DNA of 64,000 nucleotides. Source: Ornithodoros turicata. Lineage: Eukaryota > Arthropoda > Arachnida > Ixodida > Argasidae. Location of the stretch: assembly GCF_037126465.1 (NCBI RefSeq), contig NW_026999323.1, positions 1 through 64,000 of the forward strand. Reading direction: 5' to 3'. The notes beneath the pieces are model-generated. The model searched no databases and had not been told where the DNA came from. It worked only from the letters and a program-made list of their open reading frames with translations. The translations under genes were made by a program, and so were the position numbers. Numbering within the stretch: position 1 is the stretch's first letter; the number at the start of each line of letters is the position of its first letter. Shown here piece by piece: positions 54,741-64,000 of the stretch.

Positions 54741-55544
54741 TGCCAGTCTGCGCTAGGCAGGCATCATAAGGACAGATGAGAGGTGCGCGAGAAAGAAAGA
54801 CACACATGGCACCTTTGCGATAATTAAATAAAACGGCCACCTACCGAGCGCTGAGACTCCTTGGAATGCACGGTCCAGGTCGCAAATCAGAAAGAAAAAC
54901 ATCCTCAGCAGGAAGGACCCCATGACTTCAGTTGATTTTGAATGGCGTAAAATGAGCGTCGCTCACAGAGCAGGCTTGTATTTGGTACAGCGTATCTCAA
55001 AATGGCGTCCGATGAACGCTTGTCCCCATGTTCTGAACGAGTCGTGATTATTTTAGGCCATTAAATATGACCAGTTGTAAAAAGATAAACAGGTAATCAA
55101 ACTGCACGGATGCTTTCTTCGTGTTTCCTAATTAGAAAGGTCTTATGCCGTGCGCAGGGGAAACGGCTTTTTTTCTCTGCACGTTAAACTGCTCGTTAAG
55201 GGTGAATGCTCTTAACAGTTCACTCTTCAAGCAACTAAGCCTACATTTTATGGCTTCCGGGTATTCTTCCATCAAAGCGCTCGTGATCTGCGCACGTATG
55301 GAGAACATACGGACAACTGTTTTTATTTATCTATTTTTTTTTATGCAGAAAGAAATGAAGAAAGGCAAGGTCGTTTCAATAAGGACTAACCAGCTCCATG
55401 GCTGGCATTGAACCCGCGGCTGGCAACGATTTCAGTATTTTCTTGTTCCCCCTCTGCCCTTGTTGAAATCTGATAATAATAACAGCACAGGAACACGTTC
55501 GAGTTTGTCCGAGTTTGTTAATGAGGATGATTTTATGGCGAATG
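54741..55544. other. no clear feature; small gypsy-like patch
   Basis: Bases 55170-55220 (GTTAAACTGCTCGTTA and AATGCTCTTAA) resemble part of the gypsy RNase H remnant at 55590-55640, suggesting a second, shorter copy of the same region. Otherwise nothing recognised. Confidence 0.35.
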
Positions 55545-55878
55545 ATAGGGTAGCCTTTTTATACTTTTTGAAAGAACTCTTTCTCCTCGATGTTAAACTG
55601 CTCGTTATGGATGAATGCTCTTAATGCATGTTCGGATTCAAGCAATGAATCCTTGGCGTGCATGACGCGCCTGTCCGTAACTTGAATGGACGCTGAAAGT
55701 CGGGCAAGCGCAAGACAGGGATGCTGTAAAATATTTTCATCGAAGTGCATCGAAGACGCGTTGTAGGTCTTCTGTCCAGGATACACTTCTGGGAGCCCCT
55801 TTTTTTGTAGTGTCCCTGAGCGGCTTCGCGATGACAGCATATTCAAGGATATGATATCGGTAGTATCCAGTCAGCCCT
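55545..55878 (-). pseudogene. Ty3/gypsy RT thumb and RNase H fragment
   Basis: The minus strand reads GLTGYYRYH, then AVIAKPLRDTTKKGAPRSVS and WTEDLQRVFDALR, the conserved connection between RT and RNase H in gypsy elements. After a frame change the start of RNase H follows down to about 55545, ending in a block that matches the REEKYAVVEKE region only weakly. It is truncated on both sides, with at least two frame changes. Confidence 0.65.
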
Positions 55879-55982
55879 GTTACGAATCGCTGACGTGGTA
55901 GTGTTACCGAATCCCAAGACCCTGGCAAGAGCGAGGCGCGGCAGAAGAAGCAGAGAAGCGGCGTATATTTACATTCGTTACA
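55879..55982. repeat. 104-bp sequence with inverted ends, possible small LTR
   Basis: It starts TGTTACGAAT and ends ATTCGTTACA on the plus strand, a nearly perfect inverted pair, and it directly abuts the gypsy fragment. TG...CA ends suggest an LTR, but the flanks do not show a target duplication and no second copy is present. Confidence 0.3.
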
Positions 55983-56589
55983 TTGGGAAGAGAGAACGCA
56001 GTGGATGCACTGTTGCCGCTTAAGTAGCCAGTCGTGGTGAGAACGAGGTCGATCGCATTAGACAGTTCTGCGAAGCGAACCTTGGCCGCCTTTTCCTACC
56101 CTCTTCAAAGGCTGGCTTGAGCGTTGGGGAAGATGGCTTCCCGAGTCCGGTAAGATGACCAAGATGGGTAGCAGCATTAGTCGTAACAGCTCGTCGCTCG
56201 GCCGGGTTGACCTTGGAAGGCGCTGTAGTCCAACAGTGGACGGCTGACGAGGACAGACGTTTCTTTGTCAACACGGGTGTAGTGGACGAAGCTTCTTGGT
56301 GCCGTAGACCTCGAATATCGAAGTATCAGTCTATGCTTTTCATTATGTCGCCCTTTTGCTCTTTGCGCTGCTTGGTGTTTCCTAGATGACTGTCACTCTT
56401 CTCACAGGGACTGAAACATTGGCATGGATTCTCAGGACTTCGCTAGGCAGTTCGCAAAGGTGAACATTCTCGAGCAATAGGTGTGGACAAGCTGGGTTAA
56501 GTGTTGGCGACACACTCGAACGCGGTGACCCGTACGACGGTACAAGACACCGCAAGACACAGTATGTCGTAGTGGCTATATCTCATCGC
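55983..56589. other. no recognisable feature
   Basis: GC-richer sequence without a recognised gene or repeat. Confidence 0.35.
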
Positions 56590-56800
56590 CACTTAGCCAG
56601 GAGCGCTAACTTGTTGCATTGATGAAAGATGAAAGTCACTGAAAAGGTTAGCCAGCTGTAGGACTCGAACCCACATCTTCAGGATTACTGGTCGAGGGCT
56701 CTACAAATTGAGATAAACTACCACGCCTTTTCAGCGATTTCCAGGGTGCGTCATCTGAAGGGACAGACCAGTCACTCTCCCTCACTCATCCTCCTTTCAC
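56590..56800 (-). mobile_element. tRNA-derived SINE of a second type
   Basis: On the minus strand, GGCGTGGTAGTTTATCTCAA (box A region, about 56710-56730) is followed by GGGTTCGAGTCC (box B, about 56661-56672) and a tail containing CAGTGACTTTCATC and ATCAATGCAACAAG. The head differs from that of the SINE at 48445, so it is a separate tRNA-derived family. The tail wording recalls SINEs described from ticks; that link is from memory and is inference. Confidence 0.7.
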
Positions 56801-59572
56801 CCTTACATTTTTGCACACTCATACACACATGCATACGACAGGGATCGACGCAAGCGGCAATTGTTGAACATGAGAGAAGTGATGTTCTGAGGCTGAGTCA
56901 TCGTTGATGTGGCGAAGGCCACATCATCACGTCGTTTTAGCGACATTGTGTGTCGACACAAGGAAGCTGATACGCTGTTATTTGTGTGTGTGTGAGTCGA
57001 TAAAACAGTGGGTCACATTGCCGTAGGTTTAGGTGTTTATTTGTTCGGTTATTGATGAATCTCATCATATATCATCATTCAAGGAAGGCATCACTCTCCC
57101 TGATCGGATTCGGATATCGTATCATTGTGTAGATATGCTGCTGCGTAATCCCGAAGTGTGTAACAGCGCCTCGGAAAAGGCCGATGTTACGTGGCTTACG
57201 TGGAGTTTCATGTTATGCTGCCTGCGCTGGTGACGGTTAAGGAGAGGATTGGACTACCACGCCTCGATCTTTATTTTGAGTCATTATTTTCAAGAATCAA
57301 CAGACACGTCCCGTTCACTTGTTTAGTCTCATGATCTGATTTGTGGCCAGTTTGATGCAGTGTGGTGACTGGTCTGCTTAGTTACACAAACTGTAGACAT
57401 TCTGGCACGCAAGCACAATGGCATGGGATGATCATAAGCCATTCCCAGCTCCGAGTGCAGGTGGTGCCCAACATCTGTTTGTTCTCTTTTTGAGCACTCC
57501 CAAGTCTGAGGCATTTTACACTTTGTAGAGGCTTTCAAAACGCATGGTTGTCGAGTGCAAAGACATGGGCGCTTGCAACTAGTTGCTACGTTAAAACATT
57601 AAACGTAGCTGATCCATTTGTTGTTTGGAAAAAGCGGATGCAATGCAAGGAACTGAGCACTCTGGCGCAATTTTAATCGCGAGTATTTCTGCACTATGTC
57701 TGCATTACATCAGGTCACTCGATCGATTTGTTCTTTGAAACATCTCACTTGTTTTGTGCTCAACGGTATGACATGTAGTAAAATTTGCTGAAGAAGCGTG
57801 AGATTGAGAATTACACAGCCACATGCATATGCAACAGTAGCAGGAGAGCAAAAATATAAAAAATGAACGTGGAAAAATACAAAGGTTTAACCATACACAC
57901 AGGCAAAATATATATAAAGGTAAATAGCAGTAGAAATAGCAGACAAGAGCAGTGAAGGGAGAGACAGGTTTACTCTAAAATACTCAAGAAATTTAAAGGG
58001 CACCTATGTGGGAGGTAAGGTAATAGAATAGAATTGCACACTGTTCGATCCTGCATTCTGTAGAATGCCCTGCCCCCAGGCATTTTATAAACTATTCAAA
58101 ATCAGCCAGCAAAGTATCGAATAAAATGCATTTCGTACATTCTGTAGGCATTCTATGGAATATGTACAGAATGCGTACGCTATGGCAGGCAAAGTGCTAA
58201 AATGTCTTGTTTTTGTCGTGCAAAAATAAATAAATAAATAAATAAACAAGACTACCTTAGTCGGTAATGACAGATGGACAGTGTACATGTAGCCACTCTG
58301 GCCCTGTGTTCATGCAAAAAGGTACCCAAAACTCACCAAGTCACGACGGATGATAACTCCATGGGCAGACCCACTCTGGTCGCCTGTTTATACAAAAAAA
58401 AATATCTACCACAACTCACCAAAAATAACAAAAAGTAGAGACTTCATTCGTCAACAAGTGCAAGAAACATTTTTCATACTTTGCAAAAAGCGGCCTTGGC
58501 AATGTACAGAATGCATAGGCAGAGTGTGAAAGACGTTTACCATGAAGCCACATTTCATACTTTGCGAAAAAGAGCTGGTTATTCTACATAATACTTTGCC
58601 GGTAACGTATGGTACAGTGAGTGTGGTATAGCCAACAATTGCAACCTCAACAGCACAATCTTCGTGGCTACTCCTAATCGTTCATAGTGTGGCAAAAGAG
58701 CATATACATCACCAGGCTTTATACCAAGTGGTACTGGCAAATGACATAGCAAGCGATTACTTTGTCGGACTGACACATGAAGAATGTAGCCAACGCCGCC
58801 TTCTACGTTGTCTTCCTTCACAGGTGATGGCTTTGATGATTTTGAGCAGGTGGTGGCAGTTTTTGACACATGATGTTTCGTGAGCAGGGCGTCATCATTT
58901 AATACGCTCAGGGCCGATTACTACGCAAGATGAATGCTACATGCTATAGTAATGGTAGCGCAAGTTTAAAAGGATCGAAGTTTTGCTCGCTATTTTCTAT
59001 GGCAGCAGGATGCACGTTTTTCACTTACTGTTAAAATATATGCAGAGAGTCAGATAGTGGTACAGTACCTGTTCTGAACAACTCAGTGCAAGTAATTTTA
59101 CCACACCGTGGTAGAAAGAGAACGTCTAATTTACTTGTGCCCATTGCCCATTATCAGCACTAGAGTGCCCATGTCAAGCCATCCCAAATATCTGCCGTGG
59201 GCAATGCAACCCCTTGCCTCAGTCCACCTTTCAAAATGAAATATAACAACAAAAAATGTTGTAGTGAAGTAGACATAACGTTCATGTTATTCAGCTGGTT
59301 CGTGGACCGAAATTTTTAGAAATAGCATGTTTGAACCACTATAGTTGCCCTTTGGAGCCGAACCCTTATGATCCAAACTGGAACATACCCAGCAGTTTTT
59401 TCTTGCTCCTACAGATCCCCACAAAATTGAGCAGATAATTAACGGCCGTAGCGGTTCCGTACACGGCGATAGGTTCTCATATTAATTTGTCAGGCAGCCT
59501 TTCAGTCTCATCTCACAACCTATACCAACCCTTGTCAACGAAATCAGAGTTAAAAGGAGCAAAGGTCACATC
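56801..59572. other. no gene; scattered miniature-element fragments
   Basis: A (TG)n run lies at about 56982-56992 and an (AAAT)n run at about 58226-58246. The words GCATTCTGTAGAATGCC, GGCATTCTATGGAAT and TACAGAATGC recur in both orientations between 58050 and 58540, probably from a decayed inverted-repeat element. The minus frame 58579-58869 has no known domain. Confidence 0.4.
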
Positions 59573-59574
59573 TA

Positions 59575-60248
59575 CACTCTAAGAAAAAAGAGGAGTAAAA
59601 CAGGGAGTATTTGCAGCTTCTACTCCCCTAGTCTACAATTACTCCCCATTTTAGACCCGTAACCCGACATTCAGTCCCGACATTTACTCCACAGGACTGC
59701 AAATTGTCACTAAAGTTCACGAATGATCTCCTGAATGCAACAGTCCACGTAAATATGTGCCCTTGGTCAATTTGAACGACATAAAGCTATATAGCTCAGA
59801 CAACGTAGCAATTTCCCAGACACACAGAGTAAGAAACCGTTACCGTATCTTTGAAAAAATGGCCTAGGAAGCAAGCGAGCTGGTGAAGATGATGCATAAT
59901 GTAAAAAACCCCGAGACTAGGGAACATGAAGGGACAATGGGCTTCGTGTTATGTCTGTCTCTTCGTGTTCCCTAGTCTCGGGGTTTTTTACATTATGCAC
60001 CGTATCTTTCTTCGCGAATTGTGGCCTAGTATGGCGCGATATATCACGGTTGACGGTTTTCTTCAAAGCATTTTCAAGCATGCACACCATTTACGTACCT
60101 CTAACTCTTACAACAGCGCATCAAATGCAGTCTCCACTCTAACATTCATTTACTCCCGTGCGTTTACTCCAGAAAGGGACTATTTTTTGTGGCAATGCAT
60201 TTAGTCCCCAAAATGAGTAAAATTACTCTTTTTTTCTTTCTTAGGGCC
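59575..60248. mobile_element. TA-flanked MITE, copy 2, carrying an insertion
   Basis: Left end CACTCTAAG with TA before it (59573-59574); the right end is partly eroded (CTTAGGGCC then TA). It aligns with copy 1 at 54209-54738 except for an extra 157 bases, which comprise the hairpin insertion plus its duplicated target. Confidence 0.75.
59853..59998 (-). mobile_element. small hairpin insertion with 11-bp target duplication
   Basis: Identical 11-bp repeats ACCGTATCTTT flank it (59842-59852 and 59999-60009). Copy 1 of the host MITE has the corresponding single, uninterrupted site (GCGCATCTTT near 54473). Inside, 59893-59931 and 59961-59999 are inverted copies with one mismatch, around a 29-base loop. 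The right arm is flush with the target repeat, and a 40-base tail lies outside the stem on the left. This is the same layout as 9334-9494 and, in the other orientation, 24463-24719. Confidence 0.8.
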
Positions 60249-60250
60249 TA

Positions 60251-61439
60251 GCTAAAAAAAAGCGCCAAACAAGGGGTTCAGAACTACAGATCTATAGCTG
60301 TTCTTTACGCATTCTGCAAACTGAATGGCAGCAGAAGCTGAAAGGAACGGTGGTCTACTAAACGAACAATAGACGACTGACACATGCGCCGGTTTCTGCC
60401 AAGGATAGATATTAGGCAAGAGGAGGGGAAGAGACTCCACCGGACGGAACGGTGTGCGCCAATGAAAGCGCGTTTCGCAGGAAATGCCACAAGCACGTAA
60501 AAAAAATCACCCTTTTCACCTTGCCTCCTGGGAGAACACGATAGCCCATCGCGCGGACTTGGATGTCGATATTTTAATATCGGAAGTTTCAAAAAGACCA
60601 CCGCCTTGGAACGTTAACCTTGTTCAATATAAGAACATGAACTTGAAATAGAGTCACGCTCCGAGTTCATACTACGAGTTACCGGTCGTGGATTAAATAA
60701 GAAAGCCTGCGCCGAGAACGTTCGAGGTCTTCCATCAAACAACGACGATGAGAGATGAGGAGAGAAACTCACAAGACATCCGTTTGACCACAGCTTCGTA
60801 TCTCGAAATTTCTAGTAAATACCTCGCTTTACGGTCGATTTCTAATCGCGCCGCATCTTTCAAGAATCGCTAAAACATCATTTATGGTACCAGACAATGC
60901 GTATGCAACGGCTTAGTAAAAGATGCATTGCCACCTCGCGTGCAACAACCGGCGGTAAACGCTAGGCCGACGCTTCACCATGACAACCTCAACGTGGATA
61001 TTCTGCTCCATGCGGTTTTATAACGCTTCGGTTTTGTTCCGTTCACTCTCACCTCATATCAGTTGGCGCTCCGTTGGCCGGATTCAGTTGGCAAAAGTTG
61101 CTCCATGCGGTTCCCGCCTTACAGTTAAGGGTCGACGATTCGGCAGTCAGCGCTGCCTTCAACAGGACTAAACTTGGAAATAGGTGACAAGGGGCTTTAT
61201 ACGAGGGAAAAGGGGAAAATGAGAGGGGAACAGTGCACGTGGAGCGGCATTGGTGATGTTGCAGGAGCATTGTTGCTTGCAGTTCATTCAGCACATGCCG
61301 GGGCGTTGGCTGTCTTCCAGGAGGGCTCTCCTTGTCCTATTCAAGCGGTGGCCTATACAACGAATACCAGCTTCATTTGGATTGAGATAACTTCGCAAGA
61401 CAGTTTCGTTCCAGGGAATATTTTCACGATAAAGTCAGC
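60251..61439. other. no recognisable feature
   Basis: No gene or repeat recognised. The plus frame 61174-61806 starts here, but only its part after about 61440 has Penelope-like similarity. Confidence 0.35.
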
Positions 61440-62768
61440 TCATCGTGAAACCAATTCGGAGCCCCGTCAGATTTCACTCCTGATTCGAACATTTACAAAA
61501 GCTTTAAATATGTACATAAAAGCTGTTCAAAAGGATATCATCCGGGCCTATCAAAATTGTGACCGCGGTGCAGTGAAACCTCATCTAACTAGAGCAGAGC
61601 GAGACAGTATCTCAGGCTTAAAGCAGCGGAGTGATATAGTAATCAAAAAAGCGGACAAAGGTGGTGCCCTAGTAATCGTAGACAAAAGAAACCTATATCG
61701 CGGAAGGAATGCGGCAGCTCAGTTGCCAGACATATTCTACAGGCCACTAGAAAACGATCCCACTAATGACATTAGCACCGAGATCACAAAAACCTTAAAG
61801 AAATAAAAAAAAGTAAGAAAATCGATGACAATCTATTGGAATACGTCCTACCGTACGACCCCAAGCCAGGTCGATTTTACACGCTCCCTAAAATTCATGA
61901 ACCAGGAAATCCCGGTCGCCCCATGGTATCTTCCAATGGCACATCAACTGAAAATATATCCGCGTTCGTCGCCTTCTCGCACCTTCTCAAGGCCTTCCCA
62001 CCAAAATTCCCGTCATACATAAAGGATACGAACCATTTCCTGCAAATAATTTCGGATATCGAAGTTCCGACCGGTTCCCTACTTGTAACCCTCGGTTTTA
62101 CCCAGACTTGTGCGTAACGCATTACTAGTAATTGCGTTACTTGTAATCAGTTACTTTTTTGAGTAATTTTTCGAGTAATCAGTTACTTTACTGTGAAAGT
62201 AATTTTTCGAGTAATCAATTACCTTTCGGAGTAATCGATTACTCAGTAATTGATTACTTTTCCGGCAGAGATTAACTTATTTTTCAGATGTTCTGCCCCA
62301 AGTCAAGCCCCTCGTGCCGTCAGCCTTTGTTGGATCGTTCTACTATAGCAAGTACAGGTCATTGTACTAACGTTCTGGAATTTCAGGGTCTCTCTCCCTA
62401 ATCTCTTCCTACACCAGTATGGTGGTACCTGAAGGTTTAGAGGTTTAGTGAGTCATGGGGAGGTTCCAGGTAACGTTCTTCCACAATCGGGTCAACGTCT
62501 TCCCGGGCGATAAATACAGTAGTTCTTTCTTTTTTTTCTCTCTCTCTTTTTTTTTCTGGGCACACAGAGACAGGTATAATTTGTGTGAATGCTGGGTAAC
62601 GACCGGAGTAACGCGTTACTTTTTTACTCGTTACTCAATTACGTTTGGAGTCGAGTAATTGGTAACGGTAATCAATTACTTTTTGCGTAGAAGTAACGGT
62701 AACGGTACTCAATTACTTTTTTCGAGTAACGGGCACAAGTCTGGTGACAGCGTTCTCTCCCCTGATTT
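61440..62768 (+). pseudogene. Penelope-like element, N-terminal RT region, split by a MITE
   Basis: In the frame 61174-61806, from about 61560, HLTRAERDSISGLKQRSDI is followed by VIKKADKGGALVIVDKRN and FYRPLENDPT, the N-terminal signature of Penelope-like proteins. A frameshift near 61810 leads to the frame 61836-62117 with GRFYTLPKIHEPGNPGRPMV, SSNGTSTENISAF, PSYIKDTNHFLQIISD and PTGSLLVTL (RT motif A region). There the MITE 62103-62743 intervenes. Immediately beyond it GTGACAGCG encodes VTA, the expected next residues. Similarity ends by about 62768. The GIY-YIG domain is not present. Confidence 0.75.
62103..62743. mobile_element. GTAATC/GTAACG-rich MITE
   Basis: CAGACTTGTGC at the left end is matched by its exact complement at the right end (62733-62743). 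The interior is full of GTAATCAGTTACTTTT, CGAGTAATC and GTAACGCGTTAC words in both orientations. It splits the Penelope-like coding region between the LVTL and VTA blocks. An 8-bp target duplication is not clear (GTTTTACC versus GTGACAGC), so either the left copy has decayed or the mechanism differs. A T- and CT-rich tract lies at about 62527-62558. Confidence 0.7.
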
Positions 62769-62779
62769 TTTTTAAAAAC

Positions 62780-62855
62780 AGGAGGCGTACGCCTTTTTAT
62801 GACACTTATGCAGAAATGTTAATTGTCACAAAAAGGCGTACGTCTCGCGTTTTCC
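62780..62855. repeat. hairpin around AGGCGTACGCC
   Basis: GGCGTACGCCTTTTTATGACA and, after about 20 bases, its inverted near-copy form a stem with about 18 of 21 pairs. The function is unknown; it follows directly after the Penelope-like remnant. Confidence 0.55.
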
Positions 62856-63007
62856 ACAAATCAAGAGTGTCATAGGTATCACTCTGTGCAATGGTTGGCC
62901 TTCAGCGTGCTATGTGGTGAAGTTTATTCTTAAGAGTGTGTTGCAGCCGCCCTTCAGCACGCCGTGAAAAAACGCCCCCGGGGGTGTAGGACGCCGTGGG
63001 GTGTAGG

Positions 63008-63095
63008 AAAAAACTGTCCCGGAAATAACGGTCCCGGAAAAAACGGTCCCGGAAAGAAGGGTCCCACTGGCAAAACGAGGAAGAAAAGGTCCCGC
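63008..63095. repeat. short tandem repeat of GGTCCCGGAAA type
   Basis: Units of about 15-17 bases with GGTCCCGGAAA recur about four times, and a final looser unit ends in AAAAGGTCCC. No gene is supported; the GP-rich minus-strand frames here (62902-63138) are due to the repeat. Confidence 0.6.
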
Positions 63096-63335
63096 AGGCA
63101 TGGAATGGTTTTGCCATCGCTTGTGCACAAAAGCACATCTTTGGTGTGACAGATGATGCTCCTCAGACAGAGATAGTTATTATGTTTTGTGAATACGGTG
63201 TTTTATTTGCTCTTTTTTTTTTCTTGATTTGAATTGCCTAGTTGTAGGACCTGACTACCCCGCTTGACTAAAATTCCTACCCCAAAGTTGGCAATAACTC
63301 TATCGGTAGCTGGCTTCGGGTAGTAGCTTCGGTTG

Positions 63336-64000
63336 GCGCTTACACTTGACGTCATTCTCTTTTCCGGCTTTGGCCGGAGTTCTTAGACCTCGGTCAGTGA
63401 ACTTTTTGTCTGTGTAACCTACTCTAGCCTAACCATGGTACTGGTGAAAAGCTTTCTGTCCTTCGGTTAGCGGTTACACTTGACGTTATTCTCTTTTCCG
63501 GCTTTGACCGGAGTTCTTAGACCTCGGTCAGTGAACTTTTTGTCTGTGTAACCTACTCTAGCCTAACCATGGTACTGGTGAAAAGCTTTCTGTCCTTCGG
63601 TTAGCGGTTACACTTGACGTTATTCTCTTTTCCGGCTTTGACCGGAGTTCTTAGACCTCGGTCAGTGAACTTTTTGTCTGTGTAACCTACTCTAGCCTAA
63701 CCATGGTACTGGTGAAAAGCTTTCTGTCCTTCGGTTAGCGGTTACACTTGACGTTATTCTCTTTTCCGGCTTTGACCGGAGTTCTTAGACCTCGGTCAGT
63801 GAACTTTTTGTCTGTGTAACCTACTCTAGCCTAACCATGGTACTGGTGAAAAGCTTTCTGTCCTTCGGGTAGCGGTTACACTTGACGTTATTCTCTTTTC
63901 CGGCTTTGACCGGAGTTCTTAGACCTCGGTCAGTGAACTTTTTGTCTGTGTAACCTACTCTAGCCTAACCATGGTACTGGTGAAAAGCTTTCTGTCCTTC
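63336..64000. repeat. 134-bp satellite, at least five units, running off the window
   Basis: Units start at 63336, 63470, 63604, 63738 and 63872, exactly 134 bases apart. Units 2-5 are almost identical, with one change seen in the GGTTAGCGG phrase at 63868. Unit 1 differs from them at only a few positions. The unit contains TTTTCCGGCTTTGACCGGAG, a small inverted pair, and CCATGGTACTGG. No long open frame crosses it. Its homogeneity suggests recent amplification or gene conversion, and the array extends beyond the window. Confidence 0.95.

Noticed and set aside
55381..55430. A further tRNA-derived SINE
   Set aside because: Only a weak box B-like GGTTCAATGCC on the minus strand is present, with no box A at the right distance.
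63336..64000. The 134-bp repeat as a 5S rRNA or spliceosomal snRNA gene cluster
   Set aside because: The unit lacks the internal control region of 5S rRNA and the conserved starts of U1, U2, U5 and U6 as I know them.
1..64000. A bacterial operon, prophage or symbiont fragment
   Set aside because: No Shine-Dalgarno-led gene clusters; coding density is very low, and all long frames are eukaryotic retroelements with eukaryotic signals.

Overview
This window looks like intergenic or intronic DNA from a large, repeat-rich arthropod genome, most likely a chelicerate such as a tick. That placement is an inference from the mix of elements: BEL/Pao, Ty3/gypsy, CR1-like, I-like and Penelope-like retroelements, tRNA-derived SINEs, many terminal-inverted-repeat miniature elements and two satellites. 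Almost every reading frame belongs to a mobile element. The only hint of a host gene is one possible exon at 1239-1396 on the minus strand. There is no sign of bacterial gene organisation.

Layout from left to right. 1-3.5 kb is mostly unique. 3.5-7.9 kb holds a 5'-truncated I-like retrotransposon abutting a BEL integrase remnant. 9.2-9.6 kb is an ATCCG-rich element split by a small hairpin insertion. 10.6-12.1 kb is a Penelope-like element with a GIY-YIG nuclease remnant, split by a TTAA-flanked miniature element. 14.6-15.5 kb is a small foldback element. 15.9-18.5 kb is a long palindrome followed by a dead Tc1/mariner element with about 220-nt inverted ends. 20.5-25.8 kb is a decayed minus-strand BEL element with both LTRs, its gag split by a tRNA-like hairpin SINE.

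29.1-38.0 kb is a composite foldback region built of short terminal repeats and a 79-bp satellite. It was later invaded by a CR1-like element with a 921-codon open frame and by two TIR elements. 40.5-41.3 kb is a pogo-like inverted-repeat element. 41.9-46.6 kb is a young BEL/Pao element with identical 225-bp LTRs, a 5-bp target duplication and one 1384-codon frame from which the integrase has been removed in frame. 48.4-51.0 kb holds SINEs and Ty3/gypsy fragments, 54-60 kb two copies of one TA-flanked MITE and more fragments, and 61.4-62.8 kb a second Penelope-like remnant split by a MITE. 63.3 kb to the window end is a homogeneous 134-bp satellite that runs off the edge.

The most informative signals are layered insertions whose empty sites can be read from the window itself. 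Three are small hairpin insertions of the same architecture, each flanked by 11-13 bp direct repeats. The others are two foldback elements sharing about 21-bp terminal tandem units, and the integrase-less BEL element, which must have been moved in trans. The elements do not form a pathway; their relation is parasitic and nested.
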